From Bacillus sp. CH30_1T (GTDB lineage: Bacteria > Bacillota > Bacilli > Bacillales > Bacillaceae_B): a DNA stretch of 64,000 nucleotides. This document shows, piece by piece, positions 1 to 8,955 of the stretch. The number at the start of each line of letters is the position of its first letter. The first letter of the stretch is position 1. The stretch lies in assembly GCF_008364765.1 (NCBI RefSeq), contig NZ_VTUY01000001.1, forward strand, positions 559,526 to 623,525, given 5' to 3'. The notes below the pieces were generated by a model. That model did not search any database, had not been told where the DNA came from, and worked only from the letters and a program-made list of their open reading frames with translations. The position numbers and the translations under genes are program-made.

Positions 1-21
1 TACGTTCGTTATGTTATTCAT
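1..21 (-). CDS. 5' end of a leftward gene, cut by the window edge
   Basis: A start codon (complement of CAT at 19-21) opens a frame reading MNNITNV leftwards to the window edge. A G-rich ribosome binding site (AAGGGGG on the minus strand) sits about 5 bases upstream of it. Only seven codons are visible, so the product cannot be named. It would be divergent from the padR gene and share its upstream region. Confidence 0.45.
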
Positions 22-157
22 TATAATCCCCCTTCGTTAAATTAATGTTATACTTTTTGGAATTGTACGACAAGTGCCGAAAAGCATTTCCATCAATTTG
101 AATTTTTTATTGACATTTCATTCCAAAACACATATTCTAAAATTACTACTTTGTAAA

Positions 158-190
158 ACAAGGTAGTTGTGTTTTACATCAGTACCTTGT
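158..190. promoter_or_regulatory. Candidate operator upstream of padR (inverted repeat)
   Basis: ACAAGGTA at 158-165 is repeated in inverted form as TACCTTGT at 183-190 with 17 bases between, ending 30 bases before the padR start. PadR repressors commonly bind inverted repeats in their own promoter, so autoregulation is the simplest reading. Nothing else identifies the binding protein. Confidence 0.4.
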
Positions 191-220
191 ATTGCAATGT
201 ATTAAAAAAGGAGGCACTAT

Positions 221-556
221 ATGTCTATCCGCAGTCAGCTATTAAAGGGTATATTAGATGGTTGCGTCCTATCTGTGATTGAAAAAGAGCCGATCTACGG
301 ATATGAACTTTCTAAAAAATTGCAGTCTTCCGGTTTACAGGATGTGAGCGAAGGGACCATTTATCCAGTGTTGTTACGACTTCAGAAAAGTAACCTGATC
401 CGTGGGGAAATGCAGCCATCTGATTCCGGACCTAACCGAAAATACTATTATTTAACAGAAGAAGGACATTCAGCACTCTCTGATATATCAAGAGAATGGG
501 AACAAATCGTATCACCCGTCACAGCACTATTAAAAAGGGGGAGCCATGATGATTGA
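221..556 (+). CDS. PadR family transcriptional regulator
   Basis: A 111-residue winged-helix repressor of the PadR family. The sequence shows the typical core: KGILDGCVLSVI helix, the YGYEL motif (about 27-31), then the GTIYPVLLRL recognition helix (about 46-55) and the wing NRKYYYLTEEG (72-82). It has the short C-terminal tail of the small PadR subfamily. The start is supported by AAAAGGAGGC seven bases upstream. The stop codon lies inside the next gene, so the two are translationally coupled. PadR/membrane-protein pairs of this layout usually form an autoregulated operon responding to envelope stress; the inducer here is unknown. Confidence 0.92.
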   Translation: MSIRSQLLKGILDGCVLSVIEKEPIYGYELSKKLQSSGLQDVSEGTIYPVLLRLQKSNLIRGEMQPSDSGPNRKYYYLTEEGHSALSDISREWEQIVSPVTALLKRGSHDD

Positions 557-1214
557 AGCAAAGCAGTTAATTGAATTGAACAATCAAAAACGAACAGGAT
601 TGTCGGAAGAGAACGAAAAGTATTATTCGGATTTCCTGATATACATGCGCCTACAACTTTCATTATCGGAACAGCGGACCGAGGAAATATTAATGGAAAT
701 CCTGGATCATATTATTGACGGGCAGCGTGAAGGGAAAACAGCCAGAATGATTTTAGGGGATGATCCTAAGGCTTACGCTGATGATATCATCGAACAGCTT
801 CCTAATGAAAAGAAGAGAAGTATCGTGGCATTCGTATCATCTTTAGCCATTAACTTATTGGGGTACTTCATGATAATTCGAGGACTCTTATTATTGATTG
901 GGCCGATGTTTAAAGAAATAAGCAGTGAAGTATATCCAGTCACTTCCGGCATATTGGCACTTATCACCTTCATTTCCAGTTTGATTGGGGTAAAAATCAT
1001 TTTCTCGATCATTAAACATTCTTTATTTAAGGAGAAACAAACCCCTGTGAAAGATTCCATTAAAGCAGGTACAATGGGTATGGTATCGATGGGCATCATA
1101 ATTTGCGCTACTTACTTCCTGCCTGACCTTGGTCCATCTTTCCTTTTTCCGTGGTATGCTTCTTTAATTTCCGGGGCATCATTATTTGGTATTTCTTATC
1201 TTCTGAAAAAATAG
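546..1214 (+). CDS. HAAS-domain membrane protein paired with PadR
   Basis: A 222-residue protein with an N-terminal soluble alpha-helical part (about 1-90, including YYSDFLIYMRLQLSLSEQ and an ILMEILDHIIDGQREG helix) followed by four predicted membrane segments (about 95-118, 128-152, 175-193, 199-218). The helical N-terminus resembles the HAAS/DUF1129-type domains that commonly sit beside PadR regulators. The gene overlaps padR by 11 bases and starts with two consecutive ATG codons (546 or 549). It probably acts with the PadR protein in envelope sensing; no enzymatic motif is visible. A rho-independent terminator follows directly. Confidence 0.75.
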   Translation: MMIEAKQLIELNNQKRTGLSEENEKYYSDFLIYMRLQLSLSEQRTEEILMEILDHIIDGQREGKTARMILGDDPKAYADDIIEQLPNEKKRSIVAFVSSLAINLLGYFMIIRGLLLLIGPMFKEISSEVYPVTSGILALITFISSLIGVKIIFSIIKHSLFKEKQTPVKDSIKAGTMGMVSMGIIICATYFLPDLGPSFLFPWYASLISGASLFGISYLLKK

Positions 1215-1230
1215 AGGTCCGTCCCTCAAA

Positions 1231-1259
1231 AAACCACTTGCCAAACCGGCAAGTGGTTT
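1231..1259. terminator. Bidirectional terminator between the PadR operon and paaX
   Basis: AAACCACTTGCC (1231-1242) pairs perfectly with GGCAAGTGGTTT (1248-1259) around a 5-base loop, with A and T runs on either side, so it can end the rightward PadR operon and leftward paaX. Confidence 0.85.
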
Positions 1260-1262
1260 TGA

Positions 1263-2138
1263 TCAGTCTAATAATAATGGGTGCGTCATGACGTTGTAGC
1301 TCAGGTCTTTGTTTTTCAGTTCGTTGCCGTCTTCGAATACACTTTCGAAGAATCGAGAGGCTGGTTCTGCAAGTTCTTTGTAGTATTCTCCGAAGAGCGA
1401 GGCTGCGTGCGCCCCGAGCCATTTTTTAGGCAGGAGTTCTTCAGGTAGACCAGGATCCACAAAGAGGAATTTACGGTATTCGTGGACGAGCTTCGTTCTT
1501 TCCACGAAGCATTCGGCATCGGTCATTTGCCCTTTCCCGATTTTACTCTTATCAATCATGTATTGTTGACTGTAATGGGAAATGAATTCCTGGTACCGAT
1601 CATTGATCTCATTCAGGTCCCAGCTTTTTTCGATCAACCGTTGATTCTCATGTGGACCTTCGTATTCGGCGATGAAGAAATCGACGTACTCTTTAATATC
1701 GTATTTTCCAATCAGGGATTGTACTTGTTTTTCCAGATTGTTAGGAGAGATCCAAGTACTCGTCGAAAGGGTTCCAAAGCCGCTCCAGACCAGTTCTTTC
1801 CTCAGTTCGTCCCGGATGCTCCTTATTTCTTCAGGGATCGAGTACATAAGGATTCTCCATTTACCGTCCCATTGTTCAGGCTTCAGCTTGAATATCCTGT
1901 TTGCCGCTTCTTCCATTCGGATCACGCCGCGTTCTGTGAGGGAGTAGTAGCTTTTGTTCCCTTGTTTCTCTGCCTGGACCCAACCTTGCTTATTCATTCT
2001 TGAAATGGCTGCCCGGACTGCTTGATCGTTGTGACCGAATTCATTCAGAAGACGTATCAAACTGCCGATCCATATCTTATTGCCATAGTGTCGTATGTAA
2101 TCCCCATATAGTGTAAAGATCATTGATCGTGTATTCAT
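1263..2138 (-). CDS. paaX: PaaX-type phenylacetyl-CoA responsive repressor
   Basis: A 291-residue protein matching PaaX in length and layout: an N-terminal winged helix (MIFTLYGDYIRHYGNKIWIG, then QAVRAAISRMNKQGW at about 39-53 and the wing SYYSLTERG at 63-71), a central ferredoxin-like domain (WRILMYSIPEEIR around 94) and a C-terminal helical domain ending in HPLL. PaaX proteins repress phenylacetate genes and are released by phenylacetyl-CoA. The start is backed by AAAGGAGAGG. Its upstream region carries an inverted repeat with the same spacing as one at the paaA promoter, which suggests autoregulation plus control of the catabolic operon. Confidence 0.93.
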   Translation of the reverse strand: MNTRSMIFTLYGDYIRHYGNKIWIGSLIRLLNEFGHNDQAVRAAISRMNKQGWVQAEKQGNKSYYSLTERGVIRMEEAANRIFKLKPEQWDGKWRILMYSIPEEIRSIRDELRKELVWSGFGTLSTSTWISPNNLEKQVQSLIGKYDIKEYVDFFIAEYEGPHENQRLIEKSWDLNEINDRYQEFISHYSQQYMIDKSKIGKGQMTDAECFVERTKLVHEYRKFLFVDPGLPEELLPKKWLGAHAASLFGEYYKELAEPASRFFESVFEDGNELKNKDLSYNVMTHPLLLD

Positions 2139-2171
2139 CAGTGCCTCTCCTTTAGATAATATCCCGTTTGT

Positions 2172-2212
2172 TTATGACGTTTAATTTACGTTTGATTTAT
2201 ATATTATCATAA
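2172..2212. promoter_or_regulatory. Proposed PaaX operator at the paaX promoter
   Basis: TTATGA (2172-2177) and TCATAA (2207-2212) form an inverted repeat with exactly 29 bases between; the arms extend to GTTTATGA/TCATAAAC. The paaA promoter carries TTATCA-N29-TGATAA. Equal spacing at both places makes a shared PaaX site likely. PaaX of E. coli is known to bind a widely spaced inverted repeat; the match here is by architecture, not sequence. Confidence 0.55.
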
Positions 2213-2279
2213 ACTTTCCATGAAAATAAATGAATATTAATGATTTTTAAGTTTGAATGAATTTCAGGCACAAAAAAAA

Positions 2280-2302
2280 TCAGGCTCACTTATAGAGCCT
2301 GA
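2280..2302 (-). terminator. Terminator after the small unknown gene
   Basis: TCAGGCTC and GAGCCTGA (2280-2287 and 2295-2302) form a perfect stem; on the minus strand it is followed by a run of eight T residues, just after the stop of the gene at 2306. Confidence 0.85.
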
Positions 2303-2305
2303 CCC

Positions 2306-2527
2306 TCAATGATACACCCTCAACATCTCCAGCATCTTAACAAATTCATATGAATTGATAACCTGTTCCTTCGACCAATTCGTCTCGATCCATGTTACAA
2401 GCTCTTCCTGGCTGTTAAACACTTCCCCGCTCGTATCGGCTTTCCTTATTAAATACCTTCCGTTATCCTCATCCGCGACTACGAGACAAGGAATCTCGCT
2501 TTCTTTTGTCATGATTTCAAATTCCAT
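2306..2527 (-). CDS. Small conserved-looking protein of unknown function
   Basis: A 73-residue acidic protein (MEFEIMTKESEIPCLVVADED at its start). I do not recognise the family. It has no membrane segment, cysteine pair or known motif. The ATG at 2525-2527 is chosen because GAGGTG lies six bases upstream; a GTG nine bases earlier falls inside that ribosome binding site. It lies between paaJ and paaX with terminators on both sides, so it is transcribed separately or by weak read-through, and a role in phenylacetate metabolism is not shown. Confidence 0.6.
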   Translation of the reverse strand: MEFEIMTKESEIPCLVVADEDNGRYLIRKADTSGEVFNSQEELVTWIETNWSKEQVINSYEFVKMLEMLRVYH

Positions 2528-2581
2528 CTCACTCACCTCAATTCTATCTTTTCTAAAAAGGGGCGATTCTAATCACAAAAA

Positions 2582-2603
2582 GAGCCCTGCACATACAGGA
2601 CTC
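2582..2603 (-). terminator. Terminator of the paa catabolic operon
   Basis: On the minus strand GAGTCCTG and CAGGGCTC (one G-U pair) enclose a 6-base loop and are followed by TTTTTG, directly downstream of the paaJ stop. Confidence 0.65.
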
Positions 2604-2609
2604 AAACTA

Positions 2610-3815
2610 TTAAGTTTCAATATTCTCTACTAAAGTCGCAATCCCCTGGCCGACACCAATACACATGGTAGATAAGCCGTACCGTACCTTTCTCTTTTTC
2701 ATTTCATACAGAAGGGTGGTAAGGATACGTGCTCCACTTGCTCCAAGTGGATGACCGAAGGCGATCGCTCCTCCATTGACATTGACGATTTCTTCATTTA
2801 ACCCTAGCTCTCGGATGCAGGCAATGGATTGTGCAGCGAATGCTTCATTAAGCTCCACTAAGCCGATTTGGTCAAGGGCAAGGCCCGACCGTTTCAGTAC
2901 CTTCTGAGTGGCATAGATCGGTCCTAGTCCCATCACAGATGGTTCAAGCCCTGAAGTGGCCGATGTCATGTAGCGGGCCAGCGGAGTAACGCCTAATTCT
3001 TCTGCCTTCTCCCTGCTCATTAATAACAGAGCAGATGCACCATCATTGACTCCTGATGCATTCCCTGCCGTCACCGTTCCGCCTTGGAATAACGGCTTAA
3101 GCTTCTGCAGTTTGTCACTATTGGTATCGGGTCTTGGGTGTTCATCGAACTGAAACGTTGAAAGGTTACCTTTTCTGTCACGTAACTCGACGGGCACGAT
3201 TTCCGTTTTAAACCGTTCTTCATCCATGGCACGTTTCGCTTTCATTTGGCTCCAGTAAGCAAAGTGATCTTGTTCTTCCCTCGAAATGCCGAACTGTTTC
3301 GCCACGTTTTCCGCAGTTTCCGGCATAGAATCGGTCCCGAATTTTTCTTTCAGACGGGCATTGACGAAGCGCCATCCGATAGTCGTATCGAACATTTCCA
3401 TATTACCTCTTGGGAAATCCTTTGAAGGCTTTGCCATGACGTAAGGAGCACGGGTCATACTTTCGGTCCCGCCTGCAATGAAAACATCCCCTTCATTAGC
3501 CAAAATGGCTCTCGCCGCATAGTTAACAGCGTCCAGTCCAGAACCGCATAAACGGTTGATGGTGGTGGCACCGACATCAACAGGGAGACCTGCCAGAAGT
3601 GTCGACATTCGGGCTACGTTCCTGTTGTCCTCGCCGGCACCGTTTGCATTTCCAAGTACCACCTCTTCAATCGTATCCACCGGGACGAGGGGATTACGTT
3701 CGACGAGTGCTTTAATAACATGCGCGCCCAAATCATCAGGACGCACCTCTTTTAAAGAGCCTTTGTATTTTCCAATCGGAGTACGGACGGCATCGACAAT
3801 GACAACCTCTCTCAT
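2610..3815 (-). CDS. paaJ: Thiolase, probable 3-oxoadipyl-CoA thiolase PaaJ
   Basis: A 401-residue thiolase. The three catalytic signatures are present: Cys90 in [11 protein letters not shown], His355 in [11 protein letters not shown] and Cys385 in MCIGVGQG. The family splits 3-oxoacyl-CoA with free CoA; in the phenylacetate pathway PaaJ acts on 3-oxo-5,6-dehydrosuberyl-CoA and 3-oxoadipyl-CoA to give acetyl-CoA and succinyl-CoA. The assignment to PaaJ rather than a general acetyl-CoA acetyltransferase comes from its place in the operon. Its start overlaps the paaH stop in an ATGA arrangement, indicating translational coupling. Confidence 0.88.
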   Translation of the reverse strand: MREVVIVDAVRTPIGKYKGSLKEVRPDDLGAHVIKALVERNPLVPVDTIEEVVLGNANGAGEDNRNVARMSTLLAGLPVDVGATTINRLCGSGLDAVNYAARAILANEGDVFIAGGTESMTRAPYVMAKPSKDFPRGNMEMFDTTIGWRFVNARLKEKFGTDSMPETAENVAKQFGISREEQDHFAYWSQMKAKRAMDEERFKTEIVPVELRDRKGNLSTFQFDEHPRPDTNSDKLQKLKPLFQGGTVTAGNASGVNDGASALLLMSREKAEELGVTPLARYMTSATSGLEPSVMGLGPIYATQKVLKRSGLALDQIGLVELNEAFAAQSIACIRELGLNEEIVNVNGGAIAFGHPLGASGARILTTLLYEMKKRKVRYGLSTMCIGVGQGIATLVENIET

Positions 3816-4687
3816 GACTGGTGCTCCTTTTCCTTTGTTTCCGAGTAATCATAAACACCTTTACCAGTTTTTCGGCCAAGACGTCCTGCCTTCACATATT
3901 TCTCTAAAAGAGGGGCCGGGCGATACTTTTCTCCAAGCTTTTCATGAAGGTACTTAAGATTATTCAATCGTGTATCCAGTCCGACTAAATCTCCAAGTTC
4001 AAACGGACCCATCGGATAATTTAATCCGAGCTTGATTGCTTTATCGATTTCTTCAGGAGAACCGAGTCCTTCCTGGAGCATGTAAAAGGCTTCATTCCCG
4101 ACGAGGGCAGAGATTCTGCTTGTGACAAAACCAGGGAACTCATTGATGACCACTGTTTCTTTCCCCATCAGGCGGGCTACTTGCTGGATGACCTCCGTCG
4201 TTTCATCACTTGTTTCCAATCCCTTCACGATTTCAACGAGTGGCATTTTATGTACGGGGTTGAAAAAGTGCATGGCAATGACCTTGTCAGGTCGTTTCGT
4301 AAATGAGGCAATTTCCGTCGGACTCATGGTGGAAGTATTTGTTGCCAAATAACAATACTCAGGTGCATGCGCGTCCAGCACTTCAAATACGCCACGCTTG
4401 ATATCTGTCTTTTCCGGAACGGCTTCGATGACCACATCGGCATCCCGTACGGCAAACGAAAGATTCGTTGAATAACTCATAAGCTCTTTCGCTTCTACGT
4501 ACTGCTGCTGAGTGAGCTTATTCCTTTCTATTCCTTTTTGAAAAATGAGCTGAATCTCATTTTTGGCATGATCCAACTGCTCTTGTTTAATATCAACCAG
4601 TGTGGTTCGGAATCCTCCAACTGCACTTACATAGGCAATCCCCCTACCCATTACTCCGGAACCAACTACCACGATATGCTGCGTCAT
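3812..4687 (-). CDS. paaH: 3-hydroxyacyl-CoA dehydrogenase PaaH
   Basis: A 291-residue NAD-dependent dehydrogenase. The N-terminal Rossmann motif GSGVMGRG (9-16) binds NAD, VIEAVPE (87-92) follows, and the catalytic His140 sits in HFFNPVH with Glu152 in VEIV. It would oxidise 3-hydroxyadipyl-CoA to 3-oxoadipyl-CoA. The frame is open further upstream, but the ATG at 4685-4687 follows AAAGGGG and gives the family's normal N-terminus ([11 protein letters not shown]); the longer form would run into the aldehyde dehydrogenase gene. It is co-transcribed with paaJ, with a 4-base overlap. Confidence 0.92.
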   Translation of the reverse strand: MTQHIVVVGSGVMGRGIAYVSAVGGFRTTLVDIKQEQLDHAKNEIQLIFQKGIERNKLTQQQYVEAKELMSYSTNLSFAVRDADVVIEAVPEKTDIKRGVFEVLDAHAPEYCYLATNTSTMSPTEIASFTKRPDKVIAMHFFNPVHKMPLVEIVKGLETSDETTEVIQQVARLMGKETVVINEFPGFVTSRISALVGNEAFYMLQEGLGSPEEIDKAIKLGLNYPMGPFELGDLVGLDTRLNNLKYLHEKLGEKYRPAPLLEKYVKAGRLGRKTGKGVYDYSETKEKEHQS

Positions 4688-4757
4688 GTTTGCTTTCCCC
4701 TTTCTTGCAATAAGGGGTTGACCCGGATAGGACAACCCCCTGCTTGTTAATGTCTTC

Positions 4758-6275
4758 TTACACACCAAATGGATTTAACGGACGGTTTCCGAAGTAAGAA
4801 ATGATACTCTTTGTTTCTGTGTAAAGATCGAGCGTTTCAACGCAAAGCTCACGGCCGAATCCGGACTGCTTGTAGCCTCCGAATGGAGTACCCGGGAATG
4901 CGGAGAACGGGCAGTTCACCATCACAATTCCGGCTTGGATCGCTTTCGATACTCTTGTCGCACGGCCATGGTTTTGAGTCCATACCGCTGAACCAAGACC
5001 ATATTCGCTATCGTTGGCCATTTTAATCGCTTCTTTTTCATCTTTGAATTTCATTACCACCACAACGGGTCCGAAGATTTCTTCTTTTACAACCTTCATG
5101 TCGTGATTCACATCTGTTATGATGGTTGGCTCATACCAATAGCCTTTTTCGAAGCCTTCAACCTTCGCAGGGCTTCCCCCGACTAAGATCGTTGCCCCTT
5201 CTTCTTTGGCTGATTGAACATAACCGTCGATCGTGTCAAGCTGGTCCTGATTAATGATCGCCCCGATATGAGTACCTTTATCGTGAGGGTCGGCCAGTTT
5301 CAGCTTCTTCGTCTTCTCAACGAATTTCTCCATGAACTCATCGTATATATCTTCATGTACATACAGTCTGGATCGTGCTTCACAGGACTGGCCTGTATTA
5401 TAGAAGATTCCGAACAGGGAACCATCCACCGCTGCATCGATATCTGCATCTTCAAATACGATGTTTGGTGACTTCCCACCTAATTCAAGAGTGACTCTCT
5501 TTAGGGTTTGAGACGCCTTTTCCATAATATTTTTACCGATAGGAGTGGAACCTGTGAAGGCTACTTTATCAACCTTTTCATGCTCAACTAAGTAATTACC
5601 GACAGAAGAACCTGCACCCGGGATGATGTTGACAACCCCTTCAGGCACACCGGCTTCGATACAGATTTCACCCAAGACAATCGCTGTTAATGGTGTAAGA
5701 GTCGCTGGTTTCACCACAACCGAGCAGCCTGACGCAATGGCAGGAGCAATTTTCCACGCCGCCATCATCAATGGATAATTCCACGGAATGATTTGAGCAC
5801 ATACACCGACCGGCTCTTTCTCCGCAACATTCATGAATTGCCCTGGTACATTATTCACCGTTCCACGATGGCCCACAATCGCTCCTGCATAGAATTCAAA
5901 GTCTTCGATCGCTTGCATCACTTGACCTTGTGCGGCAGATAGTGATTTCCCGCTATCCATGATTTCAAGAGAGACAAGTTCATTAAAACGTGATCTCATA
6001 ATGCCTGCAATTTTATTGAGCACGCGGGAACGCTTATTGATCGGGAACTTCTTCCACTTACCGTAGTCAAACGCGTTTCTCGCTGCTTCAACCGCTTTTT
6101 CAGCATCTTGGGCAGATGCCAGTGAAACGGTGGCAATCGCCTCACCTGTCGCTGGATTGTACGTCGTAAAGGTTTCACCTGAACCGCTTTCCATACGTTT
6201 GCCGTTGATCACCAATGAATAATGTTCTCTTTTCATTTCAAGGACTTCAAAGCTTTGCTCTTTTACTGTAGACAT
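4758..6275 (-). CDS. Stand-alone aldehyde dehydrogenase in the paa operon
   Basis: A 505-residue NAD(P)-dependent aldehyde dehydrogenase with the full set of motifs: PWNY (Asn166), FTGSTPIG (coenzyme loop, about 240-247), general base Glu264 in LELGGKSPN and nucleophile Cys298 in NTGQSCEA. Two roles fit the context. It may oxidise the ring-opened 3-oxo-5,6-dehydrosuberyl-CoA semialdehyde, the job done by the aldehyde dehydrogenase half of PaaZ in E. coli and by separate enzymes such as PacL elsewhere, or it may oxidise phenylacetaldehyde to phenylacetate. No PaaZ fusion is present, which favours the first. The start follows AAAGGAG. Confidence 0.85.
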   Translation of the reverse strand: MSTVKEQSFEVLEMKREHYSLVINGKRMESGSGETFTTYNPATGEAIATVSLASAQDAEKAVEAARNAFDYGKWKKFPINKRSRVLNKIAGIMRSRFNELVSLEIMDSGKSLSAAQGQVMQAIEDFEFYAGAIVGHRGTVNNVPGQFMNVAEKEPVGVCAQIIPWNYPLMMAAWKIAPAIASGCSVVVKPATLTPLTAIVLGEICIEAGVPEGVVNIIPGAGSSVGNYLVEHEKVDKVAFTGSTPIGKNIMEKASQTLKRVTLELGGKSPNIVFEDADIDAAVDGSLFGIFYNTGQSCEARSRLYVHEDIYDEFMEKFVEKTKKLKLADPHDKGTHIGAIINQDQLDTIDGYVQSAKEEGATILVGGSPAKVEGFEKGYWYEPTIITDVNHDMKVVKEEIFGPVVVVMKFKDEKEAIKMANDSEYGLGSAVWTQNHGRATRVSKAIQAGIVMVNCPFSAFPGTPFGGYKQSGFGRELCVETLDLYTETKSIISYFGNRPLNPFGV

Positions 6276-6299
6276 AACTCCATCTCCTTTTTGATTGAA

Positions 6300-7073
6300 T
6301 TATTTTCCGTGAAAGGCTGGTCTTCTTTTCTCCATAAATGCTGTCACACCTTCGCGGTGATCTTCTGTCTGGCCTGCGATCCGTTGGGCACAGGCTTCTT
6401 TTTCTAAGTATTCGTTGAAGGATAGATCCGCACTCACCTTTAATAAACGCTTCATCAAGCCGATTGCTTTCGTTGGCATGACGGCGATTCCTTCGGCAAA
6501 CGCAGTCGTCTCTTCCTGCCACTCTTCACGTGATATGATTTTCGTGACAAGACCTAGCTTTTCTGCATCGATCGCCTTTATCTTCTCTCCAAACACCGCC
6601 AGTTCCAGCGCTTTTGCGTAGCCAACAATCTTTGATAAATAATAAAGATTCCCTGAATCCGGGACTAAACCGACATGTACAAATGCTTGCACAAAGCTTG
6701 CTTTCTCAGACACCAGCCTGAAGTCACAGGCAAGGGCCAGACTGAATCCCGCTCCTGCCGCCACTCCATTGACTGCGGCGATCACCGGCTTTTCACACTG
6801 CTCGATTTCTTTTACCATCGGTCCGTAGTTATGGCGCAGCACTTCACCGTGATCCATGGATTCATCCACTTCACTTAGATCCTGTCCCGAGCAAAATGCC
6901 CTGCCTTCCCCCGTGATGACGATGGCTCTCACTTCTTCATTTCTCGAAGACTCTTTTATAGCCTTTTGGATTTCCAGATTAAGTTGACGGATGAAAGCGT
7001 TCAGCTTATCAGGACGATTCAAGGTAATCCAGGCTACGTTATTCTTCACTTCGTACTTAATCGTTTCAAACAT
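6300..7073 (-). CDS. paaG: Epoxyphenylacetyl-CoA isomerase PaaG (crotonase family)
   Basis: A 257-residue crotonase-fold enzyme. The oxyanion hole is formed by CSGQDL (61-66) and AAGAGF (105-110). At the catalytic position it has Asp139 in GLVPDSG, as PaaG and dienoyl-CoA isomerases have, where true hydratases have Glu. PaaG turns the epoxide of phenylacetyl-CoA into the seven-membered oxepin-CoA and also shifts double bonds later in the pathway. The start follows AAGGAGG. It is followed by the aldehyde dehydrogenase with a 24-base gap, so the genes are in one transcript. Confidence 0.88.
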   Translation of the reverse strand: MFETIKYEVKNNVAWITLNRPDKLNAFIRQLNLEIQKAIKESSRNEEVRAIVITGEGRAFCSGQDLSEVDESMDHGEVLRHNYGPMVKEIEQCEKPVIAAVNGVAAGAGFSLALACDFRLVSEKASFVQAFVHVGLVPDSGNLYYLSKIVGYAKALELAVFGEKIKAIDAEKLGLVTKIISREEWQEETTAFAEGIAVMPTKAIGLMKRLLKVSADLSFNEYLEKEACAQRIAGQTEDHREGVTAFMEKRRPAFHGK

Positions 7074-7085
7074 GCGGCAGCCTCC

Positions 7086-7865
7086 TTATTTCCCTTTAAA
7101 ATTCGGTTTCCGTTTTTCCACAAAAGCCTTCATGCCTTCTTTCTGATCTTCAGAGGCAAAGAGAAGATAGAAGTTCTTCCGCTCATATTGCATCCCTTCA
7201 TAAATCGAAGAATCAACGGCTTTATGAACAGATTCTTTGATCAATCTCAAGGAAAGCGGCGGCTTTGCAGTTAATTTCTTCGCAAACTTCTCGGTTTCTT
7301 CTATTAATAATTCTTTCGCAATCGTTCGGTTGACGACTCCCCATTCAAGAGCTTGCGTGGCTGTAAACATGTCTCCGGACAACAACCATTCCATCGCTCT
7401 TGATTTCCCTATTAGCTTGGTGAGCCTTTGGGTTCCACCCGCTCCGGGCATGACACCAAGATTCACTTCAGGAAATCCGAAGCTTGCATCCTCAGAAGCG
7501 AATAGAATGTCGCAGCAAAGAGCTAACTCAAACCCGCCGCCTAATGCAAACCCCTGGACCGCTCCGATGATCGGCTTCTTGATCCAGGCAAGGCGGTCCC
7601 ATTCTGTGAATTGATTCAAGAGTTCTAAATCAATGGCCCCGTCTTCCGCCATTTCATCAATGTCTGCTCCTGCAGCAAAGGCTCTGCCCCTACCTGATAA
7701 AACAATTGCTTTCACACTGTCGTTCCGGTCGAATGCCTCGAAAGCATTGACTAACTCCGATACCATAGGACGATTGATGGCGTTCAGAACTTTAGGTCTA
7801 TTTAATTCAATAAAACCAAGTCCGTCCCTCTCGCTCACTACGATATATTCGTACTCTTTATTCAT
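7086..7865 (-). CDS. paaF: Enoyl-CoA hydratase PaaF
   Basis: A 259-residue crotonase with both hydratase glutamates: Glu113 in LGGGFELAL and Glu133 in FPEVNLGVMPGAGG. The oxyanion-hole segment AFAAGADI lies at 62-69. In the pathway PaaF hydrates 2,3-dehydroadipyl-CoA to 3-hydroxyadipyl-CoA. Because the operon lacks the hydrolase half of PaaZ, this or another hydratase-like protein could also open the oxepin ring, as reported for separate ECH-type enzymes in other bacteria; the sequence alone cannot decide. It overlaps the end of the EthD-like gene by 8 bases. Confidence 0.87.
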   Translation of the reverse strand: MNKEYEYIVVSERDGLGFIELNRPKVLNAINRPMVSELVNAFEAFDRNDSVKAIVLSGRGRAFAAGADIDEMAEDGAIDLELLNQFTEWDRLAWIKKPIIGAVQGFALGGGFELALCCDILFASEDASFGFPEVNLGVMPGAGGTQRLTKLIGKSRAMEWLLSGDMFTATQALEWGVVNRTIAKELLIEETEKFAKKLTAKPPLSLRLIKESVHKAVDSSIYEGMQYERKNFYLLFASEDQKEGMKAFVEKRKPNFKGK

Positions 7866-8166
7866 TCACTTCTTCACCGATCATAAGAGTGACTAACTCT
7901 GCGGCAAAGCCCATAAGGTCCTTCCCGGAGGCTTTGCCTTCATCGGATTTCATGGCTGCTTTCATCGCTTCATGATTGTCATAATACATTTCGCACATTA
8001 AGTAGTATTTGCCTTCTCCACCCATAGGTGAACCGACGATTCTCGTTACATCCATCTTTTTAAGGCCCGGAATTTTTGCCGTGATCGGAGCGTGGGTATT
8101 GAAGTAATGCTCATCAAATTTCTCTTTGTTTTCAGGGTGCTTATACAATGCGATTAGTTTTACCAT
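7858..8166 (-). CDS. EthD-family small protein within the paa operon
   Basis: A 102-residue dimeric alpha-beta barrel protein of the EthD family (VKLIALYKHPENKEKFDEHY at the start, then THAPITAKIPGLKK). EthD proteins often accompany oxygenase or degradation genes, and their biochemical role is poorly defined. Its stop overlaps the paaF start by 8 bases, so it is clearly part of the operon. The start follows AAGGAGAG. It is separated from paaD by about 300 bases containing a repeat element, so it may mark the head of a second transcript (EthD-paaF-paaG-aldehyde dehydrogenase-paaH-paaJ). Confidence 0.8.
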   Translation of the reverse strand: MVKLIALYKHPENKEKFDEHYFNTHAPITAKIPGLKKMDVTRIVGSPMGGEGKYYLMCEMYYDNHEAMKAAMKSDEGKASGKDLMGFAAELVTLMIGEEVNE

Positions 8167-8230
8167 AGTGGAATCTCTCCTTTGATTTTCAATAGTTTAT
8201 TTTGGTTCTATTTGTAATAAGACAGTAGTA

Positions 8231-8354
8231 GTTGATTTCCGCTACAGACGCTCGCTTTCCGCGGGGCGGGCGGTGAGCCTCCTCGGCTTCGCCTGCGGGG
8301 TCTCACCTGTCCCGCTATTCCCGCAGGAGTCGCGCGCCTGCAGCGAGAAGCAAC
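8231..8354. repeat. Bacillaceae-type intergenic repeat element
   Basis: A GC-rich 124-base element in an otherwise AT-rich gap between paaD and the EthD-like gene (8167-8462). It has imperfect inverted ends (GTTGATTTCCGCT and AGCGAGAAGCAAC) and internal blocks such as CTTTCCGCGGGG, the complement of GCGACTCCTGCGGG, and a TCACC/GGTGAG pair. Related blocks recur at 33609-33670 and 33903-34017. I recall such sequences as dispersed intergenic repeats in Bacillus-group genomes. The rest of this gap shows nothing else recognisable. Confidence 0.75.
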
Positions 8355-8462
8355 TTTCTGATAATTCGGTTTACTTTAACAAAACCCTACAAAACAACAA
8401 TCTTTTAGAGCTTTTTAATAGATTTAGATAAAGGTGCTATAAGCAAAAACTTACTAAACACT

Positions 8463-8942
8463 TCACATCATCGTCGATATTGGCTTCATGGCTTCGAACG
8501 GGTTGCGGCATTGCTTGCAGTATAGAATGCTTCTGCAGGCGGTTGGACCGAACAGGTTCTCCATTGAAGTATAGGGGGAATCGCAATATGGGCAGTGAAT
8601 CTCCCAATCTTCTTCCCCGTTGAATTGTTCAGGCGGGGGTGCTATACCGAATTCTTTCAGTCTCTCCCGTCCATTTTTCGTTAACCTGTCTGATGTCCAT
8701 GGAGGAGAATAAACAAATTGAACCTGTATATATTGAATTCCAAGCTGATCCCGACACGCCTTCTCCACATTCCCTTTAATAATTTCCAATGCCGGGCAGC
8801 CTACAAAGGTTGGTAGGAGCTCAATCATCAGAGCACCTTCGTGGTGATGTATGCGATTGACCATTCCAAGATCTACAATGCTGATGGAATCAATTTCAGG
8901 ATCTTTCACTGTTTGAAGAACTTCTAAAACGGTTGCAGTCAT
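8463..8942 (-). CDS. paaD: PaaD, iron-sulfur/maturation factor for the phenylacetyl-CoA epoxidase
   Basis: A 159-residue protein. The N-terminal half is a MIP18/DUF59 domain (VLEVLQTVKDPEIDSISIVDLGM, and TFVGCPALE with the conserved cysteine near 49). The C-terminal half holds a zinc-ribbon-like set CPYC (about 118-121) and CKQC (about 142-145). PaaD is required for active epoxidase, probably through Fe-S or metal handling, although it is not part of the catalytic core. It follows paaC with a 13-base gap and has the ribosome binding site GAAGGA. Confidence 0.9.
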   Translation of the reverse strand: MTATVLEVLQTVKDPEIDSISIVDLGMVNRIHHHEGALMIELLPTFVGCPALEIIKGNVEKACRDQLGIQYIQVQFVYSPPWTSDRLTKNGRERLKEFGIAPPPEQFNGEEDWEIHCPYCDSPYTSMENLFGPTACRSILYCKQCRNPFEAMKPISTMM

Positions 8943-8955
8943 ATTCCTTCATCCT

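Noticed and set aside
4688..4768. Longer N-terminus for PaaH
   Set aside because: It would overlap the aldehyde dehydrogenase gene, lacks homology before the Rossmann motif and has no ribosome binding site, unlike the ATG at 4687.
8231..8354. CRISPR or insertion sequence at the GC-rich repeats
   Set aside because: There are no regularly spaced identical repeats with unique spacers and no transposase frame; the elements are short palindromic intergenic repeats.
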